Part shown: positions 1 through 8,057 of the stretch, piece after piece
How the letters are laid out: the number at the start of each line of letters is the position of its first letter
Numbering within the stretch: the stretch's first letter is position 1
Origin: Rhodobacterales bacterium HKCCE2091
GTDB taxonomy: Bacteria; Pseudomonadota; Alphaproteobacteria; Rhodobacterales; Rhodobacteraceae
Reading direction: 5' to 3'
NCBI GenBank assembly: GCA_015689685.1
Contig: WVSL01000001.1
Coordinates: forward strand, 124,001-188,000
DNA length: 64,000 nt
Program-made: the position numbers and the translations under genes
The notes under the pieces: generated by a model
Database searches by the model: none
The model's input: the letters and a program-made list of their open reading frames with translations, nothing else
Told to the model about the DNA's origin: nothing

Positions 1-217
1 CGGCGGCGGTGCGCCCACGATCGCCGAGGCGGAGGCCGCAGAGAAGGACGCGATGACCGCCGAGGCCGAGGCGCACCCGCTGATGCAGGCGGTCCGCGCC
101 GCGTTTCCCGGTGCCCGCATCGCTGGCATCCGCAGCCATACCGCCATCGCCGAGGAAGCCGCCGCCGAGGCGCTGCCCGAGGTCGACGAGGACTGGGACC
201 CGTTCGAGGACGAATGA
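1..217 (+). CDS. dnaX: DNA polymerase III subunit gamma/tau, C-terminal fragment
   Basis: Only the last 71 codons are in the window; the reading frame begins at base 2 and stops at 215-217. The fragment reads HPLMQAVRAAFPGARI and then runs into the acidic tail DEDWDPFEDE, as in the C-terminal part of alphaproteobacterial DnaX, the clamp-loader subunit of the replicative polymerase. The call rests mainly on this tail and on the neighbours: ybaB and recR follow, the classic dnaX-ybaB-recR order. The stop overlaps the next start by 4 bases (ATGA). The ATPase domain lies outside the window, so the call is inferred from context. Confidence 0.75.
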   Translation, partial: GGGAPTIAEAEAAEKDAMTAEAEAHPLMQAVRAAFPGARIAGIRSHTAIAEEAAAEALPEVDEDWDPFEDE

Positions 218-744
218 GGATGCCCCGCGCGCCCCGCCCCGGTTCCCTGCCCGCCATGCTCGTCGCGCTGACCCTGGCCGCGCTGCCCGCGACCGCGCCG
301 GCGCAGACGGCGGCGCCCGCCGATGCGGATGCCGACGCGGTGGTGGCGGCGGCGCGGGACTACTTCGCCGCCCGCGCCCGCGGCGATACCGGCGCGGCGC
401 TGGCGCTGGTGTCGGAACTCTACACCGACCGCGTCCCGGCCGGGACGCTGACCGAGGCGTGGCGCGCCGCCGATGCCGACGGGCTCGACTATGCCGAGAT
501 GGAGATCCGGGCGCTCACCTGGTACCTCGACCCGACCGGCCTGCCCGAGGGCGCCTATGCCACGCTCGACCTGTCCGGCAATTCCGAGGACGTGGCGCTG
601 GCCTGCGGCTACCAGGTCTGGCAGCGCACCCCCGACGGGGCGGTGCTGGTGCGCGAGGAACTGAACCTGTTCCCGGCCGAGGGCTACGCCGAGATGGACG
701 AACTCGACCGCAGCGAGATCCTCGCCGCGTTCGGCTGCTACTGA
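214..744 (+). CDS. Secreted protein of unknown function, possibly NTF2-like
   Basis: A 176-residue protein with a typical Sec signal peptide: a basic start, a hydrophobic stretch around residues 14-24 and a likely Ala-X-Ala cleavage near residue 29. The mature part begins with a helix of the kind seen in NTF2/SnoaL-like folds (AAARDYFAARARGDTGAAL), but I cannot assign a family. It is inserted between dnaX and ybaB and overlaps the dnaX stop by 4 bases, so it is probably co-transcribed and translationally coupled. Probably periplasmic; no catalytic motif is recognisable. Two cysteines (CGYQVW and the penultimate residue) could pair. Confidence 0.8.
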   Translation: MRMPRAPRPGSLPAMLVALTLAALPATAPAQTAAPADADADAVVAAARDYFAARARGDTGAALALVSELYTDRVPAGTLTEAWRAADADGLDYAEMEIRALTWYLDPTGLPEGAYATLDLSGNSEDVALACGYQVWQRTPDGAVLVREELNLFPAEGYAEMDELDRSEILAAFGCY

Positions 745-772
745 TGGACCAATCCGAAAGGACGACGAGACG

Positions 773-1126
773 ATGATGAAGGGACTGGGCGGACTTGGCG
801 GTCTGGGCGACATGGCCAAGATCATGAAGCAGGCCAAGGAGATGCAGGGCAAGGTCGCGGAGATGCAGGAGGAACTGGCCCGCATCACGGTGACCGGCGA
901 ATCCGGTGCCGGGCTGGTGAAGGCCACGGCGACCGCGAAGGGGGAACTGGTCGGGCTGGAGATCGACCCCTCGATCTTCGACCCGAGCGAGAAGGAAGTG
1001 GTCGAGGACCTGATCCTCGCCGCGATCAAGGACGCGCAAACCCGCGCGGCCGAACGCCACCAGTCCGAGATGGCGAAGCTGACCGAGGGCCTCGGCCTGC
1101 CGCCCGGCATGCAGATGCCGTTCTGA
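773..1126 (+). CDS. ybaB: YbaB/EbfC family nucleoid-associated protein
   Basis: A 117-residue protein with the family layout: a glycine-rich start ([11 protein letters not shown]), a long amphipathic helix ([18 protein letters not shown]), the central strand segment around [13 protein letters not shown], and a C-terminal helix with [16 protein letters not shown]. YbaB forms a tweezer-like dimer that binds DNA and is nearly always encoded between dnaX and recR, as here. Two ATGs stand in tandem (773 and 776); AAAGGACG about 10 bases upstream serves either. It ends 10 bases before the recR start, so the two are co-transcribed. Confidence 0.95.
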   Translation: MMKGLGGLGGLGDMAKIMKQAKEMQGKVAEMQEELARITVTGESGAGLVKATATAKGELVGLEIDPSIFDPSEKEVVEDLILAAIKDAQTRAAERHQSEMAKLTEGLGLPPGMQMPF

Positions 1127-1136
1127 GGATCCGCGC

Positions 1137-1733
1137 TTGGCCGAGGACGACGACATCGCCGTGCTGATCGAGATGCTGGCGCGCCTGCCGGGGCTCGGCC
1201 CCCGGTCGGCCCGGCGCGCGGCCCTGCACCTGATCGCGAAGCGGGGGCAGCTCATGCGCCCGCTGGCCGAGACGATGGGCCGGGTCGCCGAGACGGTGCG
1301 GGAATGCCTGACCTGCGGCAACATCGGCCCCGGCGACACCTGCGCGATCTGCGCCGACCCCGACCGCGCGAACGGCCAGATCTGCGTGGTCGAGGACGTG
1401 TCGGACCTCTGGGCGATGGAACGCTCCCACGCCTTCCGCGGCCGCTACCACGTGCTCGGCGGCACCCTGTCGGCGCTCGACGCCGTGGGGCCCGAGGATC
1501 TCGGCATCCCGCGGCTCGTGGACCGCGCCGCCGGGCCGGAGGTGAGCGAGGTGATCCTCGCGCTCAACGCCACCGTCGACGGCCAGACCACCGCCCATTA
1601 CATCGCCGAGGCGCTGGAGGCCGCCGGCGTCTCCGTCACCTCGCTGGCGCAGGGCGTGCCGGTCGGGGGCGAGCTGGACTTCCTCGACGACGGTACCATC
1701 GCGGCCGCCCTGACGGCACGAAAGACGTTCTGA
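1137..1733 (+). CDS. recR: Recombination mediator protein RecR
   Basis: A 198-residue protein, the usual RecR length. Visible domains are an N-terminal helix-hairpin-helix ([20 protein letters not shown]), a four-cysteine zinc finger ([21 protein letters not shown], about residues 57-77) and a Toprim domain starting at ICVVEDVSD. RecR acts with RecF and RecO to load RecA onto SSB-coated single-stranded DNA gaps. The start is TTG at 1137, supported by GAGG just upstream, which overlaps the end of ybaB; no ATG lies near the conserved N-terminus. It is the last gene of the dnaX-ybaB-recR transcript. Confidence 0.97.
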   Translation: MAEDDDIAVLIEMLARLPGLGPRSARRAALHLIAKRGQLMRPLAETMGRVAETVRECLTCGNIGPGDTCAICADPDRANGQICVVEDVSDLWAMERSHAFRGRYHVLGGTLSALDAVGPEDLGIPRLVDRAAGPEVSEVILALNATVDGQTTAHYIAEALEAAGVSVTSLAQGVPVGGELDFLDDGTIAAALTARKTF

Positions 1734-1738
1734 CGAAA

Positions 1739-1848
1739 GGGGGCGCTGCCCCCCGCCTTCGGCTCCCCCCGGGAATACTTGGGGGATAGAGAAGGGGCGG
1801 GCGCGGCGCCCGGCTCGTCTTTGTCCTTCAAATATTCCCGCCGGAGGC
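1739..1848. repeat. Inverted pair of extragenic repeat elements at convergent gene ends
   Basis: Just after recR comes a hairpin (GGGGGC-GCT-GCCCCC, 1739-1753), then GGCTCCCCCCGGGAATACTT (1761-1780). About 40 bases on, the opposite strand carries a related element, GCCTCCGGCGGGAATATTTG (1829-1848 read on the minus strand). The shared core is GGGAATAYTTG preceded by a C-rich run. The pair sits between the convergent 3' ends of recR and the RNase T2 gene, so it probably serves as a bidirectional transcript end. From memory, similar GC-hairpin plus GGGAATATTTG elements are common at gene ends in Rhodobacterales; only these two copies were seen here. Confidence 0.6.
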
Positions 1849-1923
1849 ACGCGGCCCGAAGGGGCGCGCCGGGCCGAGGACGGCTCCGAAGGGGCCCGAC
1901 GAGGCCCGGACCCCGCGATCGGA

Positions 1924-2580
1924 CTACCGGATCGGGCTCAGAAGTGCGTCGTCCTGGCGGCAGTCGCGCACCACGTCGGCCCCGCAATCCCGCGGCTCCA
2001 GGTCGCGGGTCAGGCAGATGCGCAGTTCCGCGATGCGGCCGTGGTCGCAGGTGACAGTGACCATGTCCGGGCCGAGGTCCGGGTTCACCTCCAGCACCGC
2101 TTCCTCGATGACCGAGGCCGGCAGGCGCACGTCGCGGATCACGCTGCGCAGGAGCGCGGGCCGTTCCACGCTGTCATAGGCCAGCCGGGCGAGGCGGTAG
2201 TAGTCCTCCGCCGACAGGCCGGTGCAGACACCGTGCTTGCGCCACTGGTGCCAGGCGAGGCCGGACGACCCGTAGATGTCGGCCTCCGCCGCGGTCATCG
2301 AGCGCGAGGGCGGGCGTTCCGCGGTCGGGCAGTAGCTCGGCCAGCCGTCCTCGTATTGCGGCCAGAGCCCGTGGAGGGTGAAGCCGAAGCCCTGCCCCGG
2401 GTCGCACTGGTCGGATGCCCGCGCATCGCCTTCCAGCGCGCACCATGTCGGCGTCCAGCTCAGCGCCAGCACGTAGTAGTCGAAGTCGCCCGCGCGTTCG
2501 CCCTCGGCGCGGGCCGCGCCCCCGGCGAGGCCCGCCACCAGGCCAGCCGCCAGAACCGTCAAGAGTACCGGGACCCGCAT
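1924..2580 (-). CDS. Secreted ribonuclease T2 family protein
   Basis: A 218-residue protein with both catalytic blocks of the RNase T2 family: CAS I as FTLHGLWP (residues 67-74) and CAS II as HQWRKHGVC (residues 111-119), each with its catalytic histidine. A signal peptide (hydrophobic residues 4-20, cleavage near residue 25) sends it to the periplasm or outside, and several cysteines fit disulfides. T2 enzymes cleave RNA through 2',3'-cyclic phosphates. The frame stays open upstream, but ATG at 2580 is chosen because GGAGG lies about 9 bases upstream and the signal peptide begins there. It is a single gene, divergent from trcR. Confidence 0.93.
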   Translation of the reverse strand: MRVPVLLTVLAAGLVAGLAGGAARAEGERAGDFDYYVLALSWTPTWCALEGDARASDQCDPGQGFGFTLHGLWPQYEDGWPSYCPTAERPPSRSMTAAEADIYGSSGLAWHQWRKHGVCTGLSAEDYYRLARLAYDSVERPALLRSVIRDVRLPASVIEEAVLEVNPDLGPDMVTVTCDHGRIAELRICLTRDLEPRDCGADVVRDCRQDDALLSPIR

Positions 2581-2710
2581 TTCCTCTTTCCTCCGAAGGC
2601 CGTGCCGCATATATACGCCCCGATTTCCCCGACATTGCCGAGGAAGGGCGGGTTCTCCCGCCGCCGGGTTTCCGGCACCAGTGATCCCGTATCCGAACGG
2701 AGCCGACAAG

Positions 2711-3484
2711 ATGAACAAACCGATCATGGCCAAGGCCACCGCCGTCTGGCTCGTCGACAACACCACGCTGTCCTTCAAGCAGATCGGCGATTTCTGCGGC
2801 CTGCACGAGCTCGAGGTGCAGGGCATCGCGGACGGCGACGTGGCGGCCGGCGTGAAGGGCTTCGACCCGATCGCCAACAACCAGCTGGAACAGTCCGAGA
2901 TCGACAAGGGCGAGAAGGACCCGGCCTACACGCTGAAGCTGAAGCACAACCCCGCCGCCGTCGGCGAGGAAAAGCGCCGCGGCCCGCGTTACACGCCGCT
3001 GTCGAAGCGGCAGGACCGGCCGGCCTCGATCCTGTGGCTGGTGAAGTTCCACCCCGAGCTCAGCGACGGCCAGATCTCCAAGCTCGTCGGCACCACCAAG
3101 CCGACGATCCAGTCGATCCGCGAGCGGACGCACTGGAACATCTCGAACATCCAGCCGATCGACCCGGTCGCGCTCGGCCTGTGCAAGCAGTCGGAACTCG
3201 ACGCCGCCGTGCAGAAGGCCAATGCCAAGAAGGCGCGCGAGGGCGAGGTCATGTCGGACGACGAGCGCCGCAAGCTGGTTTCGACCGAGCAGAGCCTCGC
3301 CGCCGATCCCGAACCGCGGATGCCGACGGCGATCTCGGGGCTGGAGACCTTCACCCTGTCGGGTGACGAGGAAGAATCCGCGGTGCCCGAGGACGATCCG
3401 TTCGTCAACGCCGACACGCTGTTCAACCTGCCCGCCGGCGGGGACGACGACGAGAACGAGGACGACGACGGCAAGGGTAACTGA
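2711..3484 (+). CDS. trcR: Cell cycle transcriptional regulator TrcR (DUF1013)
   Basis: A 257-residue protein with the DUF1013 signature: the start MNKPIMAKATAVWLVDNT, the block GLHELEVQGIADGDVAAGVK, and a second half with ILWLVKFHPELSDGQISKL and TIQSIRERTHWNISNI that looks like a helix-turn-helix. DUF1013 proteins are found across alphaproteobacteria; TrcR in Caulobacter has been linked to cell-cycle transcription and RNA polymerase. The C-terminal quarter is acidic and low-complexity (GDDDENEDDDG). ATG at 2711 is preferred to an in-frame GTG at 2681 because ACGGAG lies 8 bases upstream and the conserved region starts there. Confidence 0.9.
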   Translation: MNKPIMAKATAVWLVDNTTLSFKQIGDFCGLHELEVQGIADGDVAAGVKGFDPIANNQLEQSEIDKGEKDPAYTLKLKHNPAAVGEEKRRGPRYTPLSKRQDRPASILWLVKFHPELSDGQISKLVGTTKPTIQSIRERTHWNISNIQPIDPVALGLCKQSELDAAVQKANAKKAREGEVMSDDERRKLVSTEQSLAADPEPRMPTAISGLETFTLSGDEEESAVPEDDPFVNADTLFNLPAGGDDDENEDDDGKGN

Positions 3485-3581
3485 GCCTGAGCCGGCGCGG
3501 GGCGCGGCCCCGGAACGGCTTGACCCGCGCGGCCGCAGCGGCGACGTTTCGCCCCGGGTTCACCGGGCGCGGGAGCGGGCG

Positions 3582-3935
3582 ATGCGGATACCGACGATAC
3601 TGGCGGCGCTGATCGTCGTGGCCGGCGCCTCCGCCGCCGCGGCGCAATCGGTGTTCGGACCCGGAAACGCGGGGCTCGGCCAGCGGGTCATGATATGCCA
3701 GCTGGCGCTGCCGGGCGTGAACCGGGGCGTGCCCTTCGCGGTCCGCGTCGACACGATCCAGGGCACCTGCCAGACCGGCGCGACGCGGGACTGGACCTTC
3801 GTCAGCGGCGACGGCGACGTGGTCTGCGACCACCAGACCCTCGGGCTAAGGCTGATCGTCGCGCCGGACGACAGTTACGCGGTGTACCAGACCGATGGCG
3901 CGCTGGTGGCCAGCGGGCGGTGCCGGGCGCTCTGA
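3582..3935 (+). CDS. Small secreted protein of unknown function
   Basis: A 117-residue protein with a clear signal peptide (MRIPTILAALIVVAGASAAAAQS, cleaved near residue 21). The mature part is about 95 residues with four cysteines in two close pairs (CQL, GTCQTG, VVCDH, GRCRAL), suggesting two disulfides in a small beta-rich periplasmic domain. I do not recognise the family. It follows trcR by about 100 bases and ends just before the convergent SDR gene. A longer in-frame opening upstream overlaps trcR and is rejected because it would bury the signal peptide. Confidence 0.7.
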   Translation: MRIPTILAALIVVAGASAAAAQSVFGPGNAGLGQRVMICQLALPGVNRGVPFAVRVDTIQGTCQTGATRDWTFVSGDGDVVCDHQTLGLRLIVAPDDSYAVYQTDGALVASGRCRAL

Positions 3936-3960
3936 GCCCCGGCCGCCCGCGCCCGGCGCG

Positions 3961-4770
3961 TCAGTGCGCGGCGACGCTCACGCTGTCGAGCAGGGTCCGG
4001 CCGCCGTCGATCGTCAGCACTTCGCCGGTCACGAAACCCGCCCCGTCCGAGGCAAGGAACTGAACCGCGCCGCAGACCTCCTTGGCCGACGCGATCCGGC
4101 CGAGCGGGGTGCAGGCGCGGATTGCCTTGCGCAGCCCGTCGGTCTCGGTCAGCGAATCCTGAAGGCTGGCGGACATGAGCGAGCCGAACGCGACCGCGTT
4201 GACCCGGATCCGGTGCGGCGCCAGCGCCACGGCGAGGCTGCGGGTCGCCTGTTCCAGCGCCGCCGACGAGATCGAGTAGCCGAGCAGTTCGGGATGGGTC
4301 CGGCGCGAGGCGATCGACGAGATGTTCACGATCGAGCCCGCCGGCGCGTCTTCCCGCCCGTCTTCCTGCGCCTGCGCGATCATCCGCCGCGCCACCGCCT
4401 GGCTGAGCCTGAGCGCGGTGAACAGGTTCTGGTCGAGCATGGTCTCGACCGAGGTATCGGCGGTGTCGAGCGGGTCGGTCGTCATCAGCTGACGGCTCGC
4501 GTTCACCAGGATGTCGACGCGGTCGAAGGCGTCGATGGTGGCGGACAGGAGGTTGGCGACGGTCAGCTTCTCGCGCAGGTCGCCCGCGAAGAAGCGTTTC
4601 TGCCCGGCGCTGTCGCCGTTGCCGCCGCATTCGTCCGCCAGCTTGGCCTCGTCGCGGTCGGCGAACATCACGTTCGCGCCGCGTTCGACGAAGTAGCGGG
4701 CGATGGCGAGACCGACGCCGTTGGCGGCACCGGTCACGATGGCTGTCTTGCCCTGGATGGAAAGTGACAT
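3961..4770 (-). CDS. SDR-family protein with atypical active site
   Basis: A 269-residue Rossmann-fold protein of the classical short-chain dehydrogenase family. The cofactor loop TGAANGVGLAIA (residues 13-24) and the C-terminal IDGGRTL are normal. The catalytic region is not: YxxxK reads YSISS, so Tyr165 is present but Ser169 stands where the lysine should be, and the usual NNAG motif reads NASR (residues 90-93). The catalytic serine block NISSIAS is intact. It may be a reductase with a changed mechanism or a catalytically dead binding protein. It lies 18 bases downstream of the methyltransferase gene on the same strand, so the two are probably co-transcribed. Confidence 0.85.
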   Translation of the reverse strand: MSLSIQGKTAIVTGAANGVGLAIARYFVERGANVMFADRDEAKLADECGGNGDSAGQKRFFAGDLREKLTVANLLSATIDAFDRVDILVNASRQLMTTDPLDTADTSVETMLDQNLFTALRLSQAVARRMIAQAQEDGREDAPAGSIVNISSIASRRTHPELLGYSISSAALEQATRSLAVALAPHRIRVNAVAFGSLMSASLQDSLTETDGLRKAIRACTPLGRIASAKEVCGAVQFLASDGAGFVTGEVLTIDGGRTLLDSVSVAAH

Positions 4771-4788
4771 GGGGGAGTGATCCTTGCT

Positions 4789-5784
4789 TCAGGCCCGCGC
4801 GCGCTTCGGCTTCGCGGCCTCGTAGAGCTTGTATCCGTTCAGATCGGCCAGCATGCGCCCTGTCCCGAAGGCGGCCTTCAGCGCGGCTTCATAGGGCAGA
4901 TGGCGGTTCGCGACCATGAAAAACCGCCCCGAGGGCTTCAGCATCCGCGCGGCTGCGGCGATGAAGGCACGGCCGAGGCCCGGGTCGGCGGCGTGGCCGG
5001 TGTGGAACGGCGGGTTCGACATGATGGCGTCGTAGGGGGCCTCGGGGTCGAAGGCGGTGGCGTCTGCCCAGTGGAACCGGGCGCGGTCGTCGGCGATGTT
5101 GGCCTCGGCGGCGCGGATCGAGGCATGGTCGGCCTCGATCAGGTCGAAGGTCTCGATCCCGTCCTGCTCGGCCAGGATCTCGCCCGCGATGTAGCCCCAC
5201 CCCGCGCCCAGGTCAGCGACCCGGCCCTTGAGCTGCGGCACCAGCGCGACGAGCAGTTCGGAGCCTTCGTCCGGCCCCTCGGACGAGAACATGCCGGGCA
5301 GGGTGACGTAGCCCTGTTCGGTTTCCCCGGCCTCGGGCAGCCAGCCCGCGACGGTATCGGGAATGGCGTCGGGGCGGGTCAGCCAGGCGAGCTTGCCGTG
5401 GGATTTCGACATCACGTCGTCCACCGGCAGTTCCGCCCGCAGTGTCTTGAGCACGCTTTCGATCCCCTCGGCCTTCTGGCCGTCGATCATCAGGAGTCCG
5501 CCGGGTTCGAGATGGGCGAGGGCCTCGGCGATGGCGGCGAGCGTGGCGGGCTTCGACTTCACGATCTGCACCAGCGCCGCGCCGTAGGGGCCTTCGGGTT
5601 CCGTCCCGGTGGCGAACCCGCGCGCGGCGAGGCGGCGGTGATCGGGGTAGAAGCCGGTCACGGCGTGGACGTCACCGAGCGCCGACAGGTCGGCCTCGGC
5701 GCGGGCGTTCAGCGCCAGGACCCGGCCATCGGGCCGGGTGATCGCGCCCTGGTCGAGCGCGAGGGTCCATCGGTCTGGTGTCAT
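4789..5784 (-). CDS. RsmC-like class I methyltransferase
   Basis: A 331-residue two-domain protein. The C-terminal half is a SAM-dependent methyltransferase with motif I VADLGAGWGYIAGE and the catalytic SNPPFHTG; NPPFH is typical of RsmC/RlmG enzymes that methylate guanine N2 in rRNA. The N-terminal half resembles the degenerate methyltransferase repeat of RsmC (LEPGGLLMIDGQKAEGIES). A likely role is 16S rRNA G1207 methylation, but the exact nucleotide cannot be told from sequence. It lies 16 bases downstream of clpS on the same strand, so the two are probably co-transcribed. Confidence 0.85.
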   Translation of the reverse strand: MTPDRWTLALDQGAITRPDGRVLALNARAEADLSALGDVHAVTGFYPDHRRLAARGFATGTEPEGPYGAALVQIVKSKPATLAAIAEALAHLEPGGLLMIDGQKAEGIESVLKTLRAELPVDDVMSKSHGKLAWLTRPDAIPDTVAGWLPEAGETEQGYVTLPGMFSSEGPDEGSELLVALVPQLKGRVADLGAGWGYIAGEILAEQDGIETFDLIEADHASIRAAEANIADDRARFHWADATAFDPEAPYDAIMSNPPFHTGHAADPGLGRAFIAAAARMLKPSGRFFMVANRHLPYEAALKAAFGTGRMLADLNGYKLYEAAKPKRARA

Positions 5785-5800
5785 GCGGGGGAGGACCGTT

Positions 5801-6142
5801 TCAGTCCTCTTTCTCCATCGTGCATTGCAGCGGGTGCTGGTTCCGGCGCGCGAAGTCCATCACCTGGGCCACCTTGGTTTCCGCGACCTCGTAGGAAAAC
5901 ACGCCGACCACGGCCACGCCCTTCTTGTGGACCGTGAGCATGATCTCGACCGCCTGGGCGTGGGACACGCCGAAGAACCGTTCGAGAACGTGAACCACGA
6001 ATTCCATCGGGGTGTAGTCGTCGTTCAGCAGCAGCACCTTGTAGAGCGGCGGCCGCTGCGTCCTGGCTTTGGTCTTGGTGATGACGGCGGTGTCGTTGTC
6101 CTGGTCCGGTTCGTCCGCCATGTTCACCAGTGGCTGGCTCAT
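5801..6142 (-). CDS. clpS: ATP-dependent Clp protease adapter ClpS
   Basis: A 113-residue protein with the ClpS core: [20 protein letters not shown], then the [15 protein letters not shown] helix and the [15 protein letters not shown] strand-helix. ClpS binds the N-domain of ClpA and delivers N-degron substrates to ClpAP. The N-terminal 30 residues are a flexible polar tail, as in other ClpS proteins. In many bacteria clpA follows clpS; here the next gene is the RsmC-like methyltransferase. On the minus strand a TATATAA (6184-6190) lies about 45 bases upstream of the start and may be its -10 region. Confidence 0.97.
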   Translation of the reverse strand: MSQPLVNMADEPDQDNDTAVITKTKARTQRPPLYKVLLLNDDYTPMEFVVHVLERFFGVSHAQAVEIMLTVHKKGVAVVGVFSYEVAETKVAQVMDFARRNQHPLQCTMEKED

Positions 6143-6239
6143 ATCCTTGGATCCGTCCGGGTCGCGTCGGTCTCAGGCCGAGTTATATAAGACAGGGAGC
6201 CGTTCAGAAAAGAGGGGGGTGCGCCGTCGCACCGAACAA

Positions 6240-6932
6240 ATGGGCCGGAATATCCTGACAATTGGTTTCGATGCGGACGATACGCTCTGGCACAACGAGT
6301 CGTTCTTCCAGCTCACGCAGGACCGGTTCGCCGCCCTGCTCGCGGATTACGCGGAGGATTCGCAGCTGCGGGCGCACCTGACCGAGGCCGAGCGCCGCAA
6401 CCTCGGCGCCTACGGATTCGGCATCAAGGGATTCGTCCTGTCGATGATCGAGACCGCGATCGAAGTGACCGAGGGCCGCGTGCCGTCCTCGGTGATCGCG
6501 GAGATCCTCGATGCCGGGAAGGAGATGCTGGCCCACCCGATCGAGCTTTTGGATTACGCGGAGGAGACGGTGCGCGCGCTGTCGGGCAGCCACCGGCTGG
6601 TGCTCATCACCAAGGGCGACCTGCTCGACCAGGAACGCAAGCTGGCGCAGTCCGGGCTCGGCGACTTCTTCCACGCCGTCGAGATCGTGTCAGACAAGAC
6701 GCCCGCGACCTATGCCGGCGCCTTCGCGCGCCACGGCAGCGGGGCGGAGACGGCGATGATGGTCGGCAACTCGCTGAAGTCGGACGTGATCCCGGCGCTG
6801 GAGGCCGGGGCCTGGGCGGTCCACGTCCCCCATGACCTGACCTGGGACTACGAGCGCGCGGAGGCCCCCGTCGACCACCCCCGTTTCCGCGAGGCCGCGC
6901 ACCTGGGCGAGGTGCCCGCGCTGCTCGACTAG
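6240..6932 (+). CDS. HAD-superfamily hydrolase
   Basis: A 230-residue haloacid-dehalogenase-type phosphatase. Motif I is FDADDTLWH (nucleophile Asp11, acid/base Asp13), motif II/III is around LITKGD, and motif IV is GNSLKSD. The helical insert after motif I marks a C1-cap enzyme, close to the YjjG/phosphoglycolate-phosphatase group; the substrate is unknown. An alternative GTG start at 6219 is in frame and abuts the only purine-rich run (AGAGGGGGG), so seven more residues are possible. It is divergent from clpS, and its stop codon is shared with the convergent LysR gene in the tetramer CTAG. Confidence 0.88.
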   Translation: MGRNILTIGFDADDTLWHNESFFQLTQDRFAALLADYAEDSQLRAHLTEAERRNLGAYGFGIKGFVLSMIETAIEVTEGRVPSSVIAEILDAGKEMLAHPIELLDYAEETVRALSGSHRLVLITKGDLLDQERKLAQSGLGDFFHAVEIVSDKTPATYAGAFARHGSGAETAMMVGNSLKSDVIPALEAGAWAVHVPHDLTWDYERAEAPVDHPRFREAAHLGEVPALLD

Positions 6933-7885
6933 TCCGCGGGCAGCGGGGCAAACCCGTCGTTGAGCGGGCCGAGGATTGCGGCGATGCGGTCACGCAGCCA
7001 GCGATGCGCCGCCCGGCCGTCGTTGCGGCGGTGCCACATCATCCCCAGAAGCGGGGGCGGCTGGTCGTAGGGCAGGCCGAACAGGTCCAGCCCGCGTTCC
7101 TCCGCCAGTGCGCGGGCGAGTTGCACCGGCACCAGCGCCACCATGTCGCTGATCGAGACGCTGCGGAGGATCCCGGCGAAGGAGCTCATCGTCATCGCCA
7201 CCTCGCGCCGCCGCCCGAGCGCCGCCAGCGCCTCGTCGCCCTGCGCGCGGAACCGGCCCTCGACCGAGAACAGGATGTGCCTGAGGTCGCAGAACAGGTC
7301 GAGCGGCATGACCGAACCGGGCGCGACACCTGCGGCAGCGATGGCCCGGTGCCCGCGCCGCGCGACCAAAGTGAAGGGTGAGTGGAACAGCGGCCGTTTC
7401 GCCACCCAGTCGGGCATCTGGATCATCGGGAAGAGCGCGATGGCGACCTCTTCGCGTTCCAGCGTGGCGACGTAGCTCTCGGGCACGAGATCGACCAGTT
7501 GCAGGCGGATCCCCGGTGCGGTGTCCGCGATCTCGGCAGCGAGGCGCGGCATCAGCATCTCGGCGAAGAAGTCGATCCCGGCGAGGCGGAAGGTGGCGGC
7601 GGAGCGGGCGGGGTCGAAGGCCTCCTTCGCGGACAGGACCGCCTCCAGCGCCTCCAGGTGCGCCTTCAGCGGCTGCGCGAGGTCGCGGGCGAAGTCGGTC
7701 GTCACCAGCCCCTGCCCCTGCCGCACGAACAGCGGGTCGTCGAGCGCGTGGCGCAGCCGCGACAGGGCCGCCGAGGCCGCGGGCTGCGACAGGCCGACCC
7801 GGTCGGCCGCCCGCGTGACCGATCCTTCGCGCAGGAGCGCGTCGAGCACCTTCAGCAGATTCAGGTCGAAACCGGATAAATTCAT
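6929..7885 (-). CDS. LysR-family transcriptional regulator
   Basis: A 318-residue LysR regulator. The N-terminal winged helix-turn-helix is textbook (DLNLLKVLDALLREGSVTRA, then QPAASAALSRLRHALDDPLF), followed by the two-lobed effector domain. ATG at 7885 gives the standard MNLSGFDLNLL start; ATG at 7903 would add six residues. It is divergent from the cupin gene at 8058, and a LysR-like dyad lies between them at 7909-7926, so it probably controls that cupin and itself. The effector is unknown. Its stop overlaps the HAD gene's stop in CTAG. Confidence 0.92.
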   Translation of the reverse strand: MNLSGFDLNLLKVLDALLREGSVTRAADRVGLSQPAASAALSRLRHALDDPLFVRQGQGLVTTDFARDLAQPLKAHLEALEAVLSAKEAFDPARSAATFRLAGIDFFAEMLMPRLAAEIADTAPGIRLQLVDLVPESYVATLEREEVAIALFPMIQMPDWVAKRPLFHSPFTLVARRGHRAIAAAGVAPGSVMPLDLFCDLRHILFSVEGRFRAQGDEALAALGRRREVAMTMSSFAGILRSVSISDMVALVPVQLARALAEERGLDLFGLPYDQPPPLLGMMWHRRNDGRAAHRWLRDRIAAILGPLNDGFAPLPAD

Positions 7886-7908
7886 CCGATGGATGGCCCG
7901 CATATCAT

Positions 7909-7926
7909 CATTCGATTTCTCGTATG
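7909..7926. promoter_or_regulatory. Putative LysR-type operator
   Basis: The 18-mer CATTCGATTTCTCGTATG pairs at six of nine positions (CAT..CGA....TCG..ATG) and contains a T-N11-A core, the usual LysR binding signature. It lies upstream of both the lysR-type gene and the cupin gene, where an autoregulatory, co-inducer-dependent site is expected. Function is inferred from shape and position only. Confidence 0.45.
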
Positions 7927-8057
7927 TATCCCGACTTGCTATGACATCGCCAGCCCCGCGTGACGGGGCGCCACCCACATGGCCCGAACGGCACCGACCG
8001 GCGCGCGACCCGATGCGCCAAACCGGCCGCGACGTGCCCGCAGCAAGGAGAACGACG

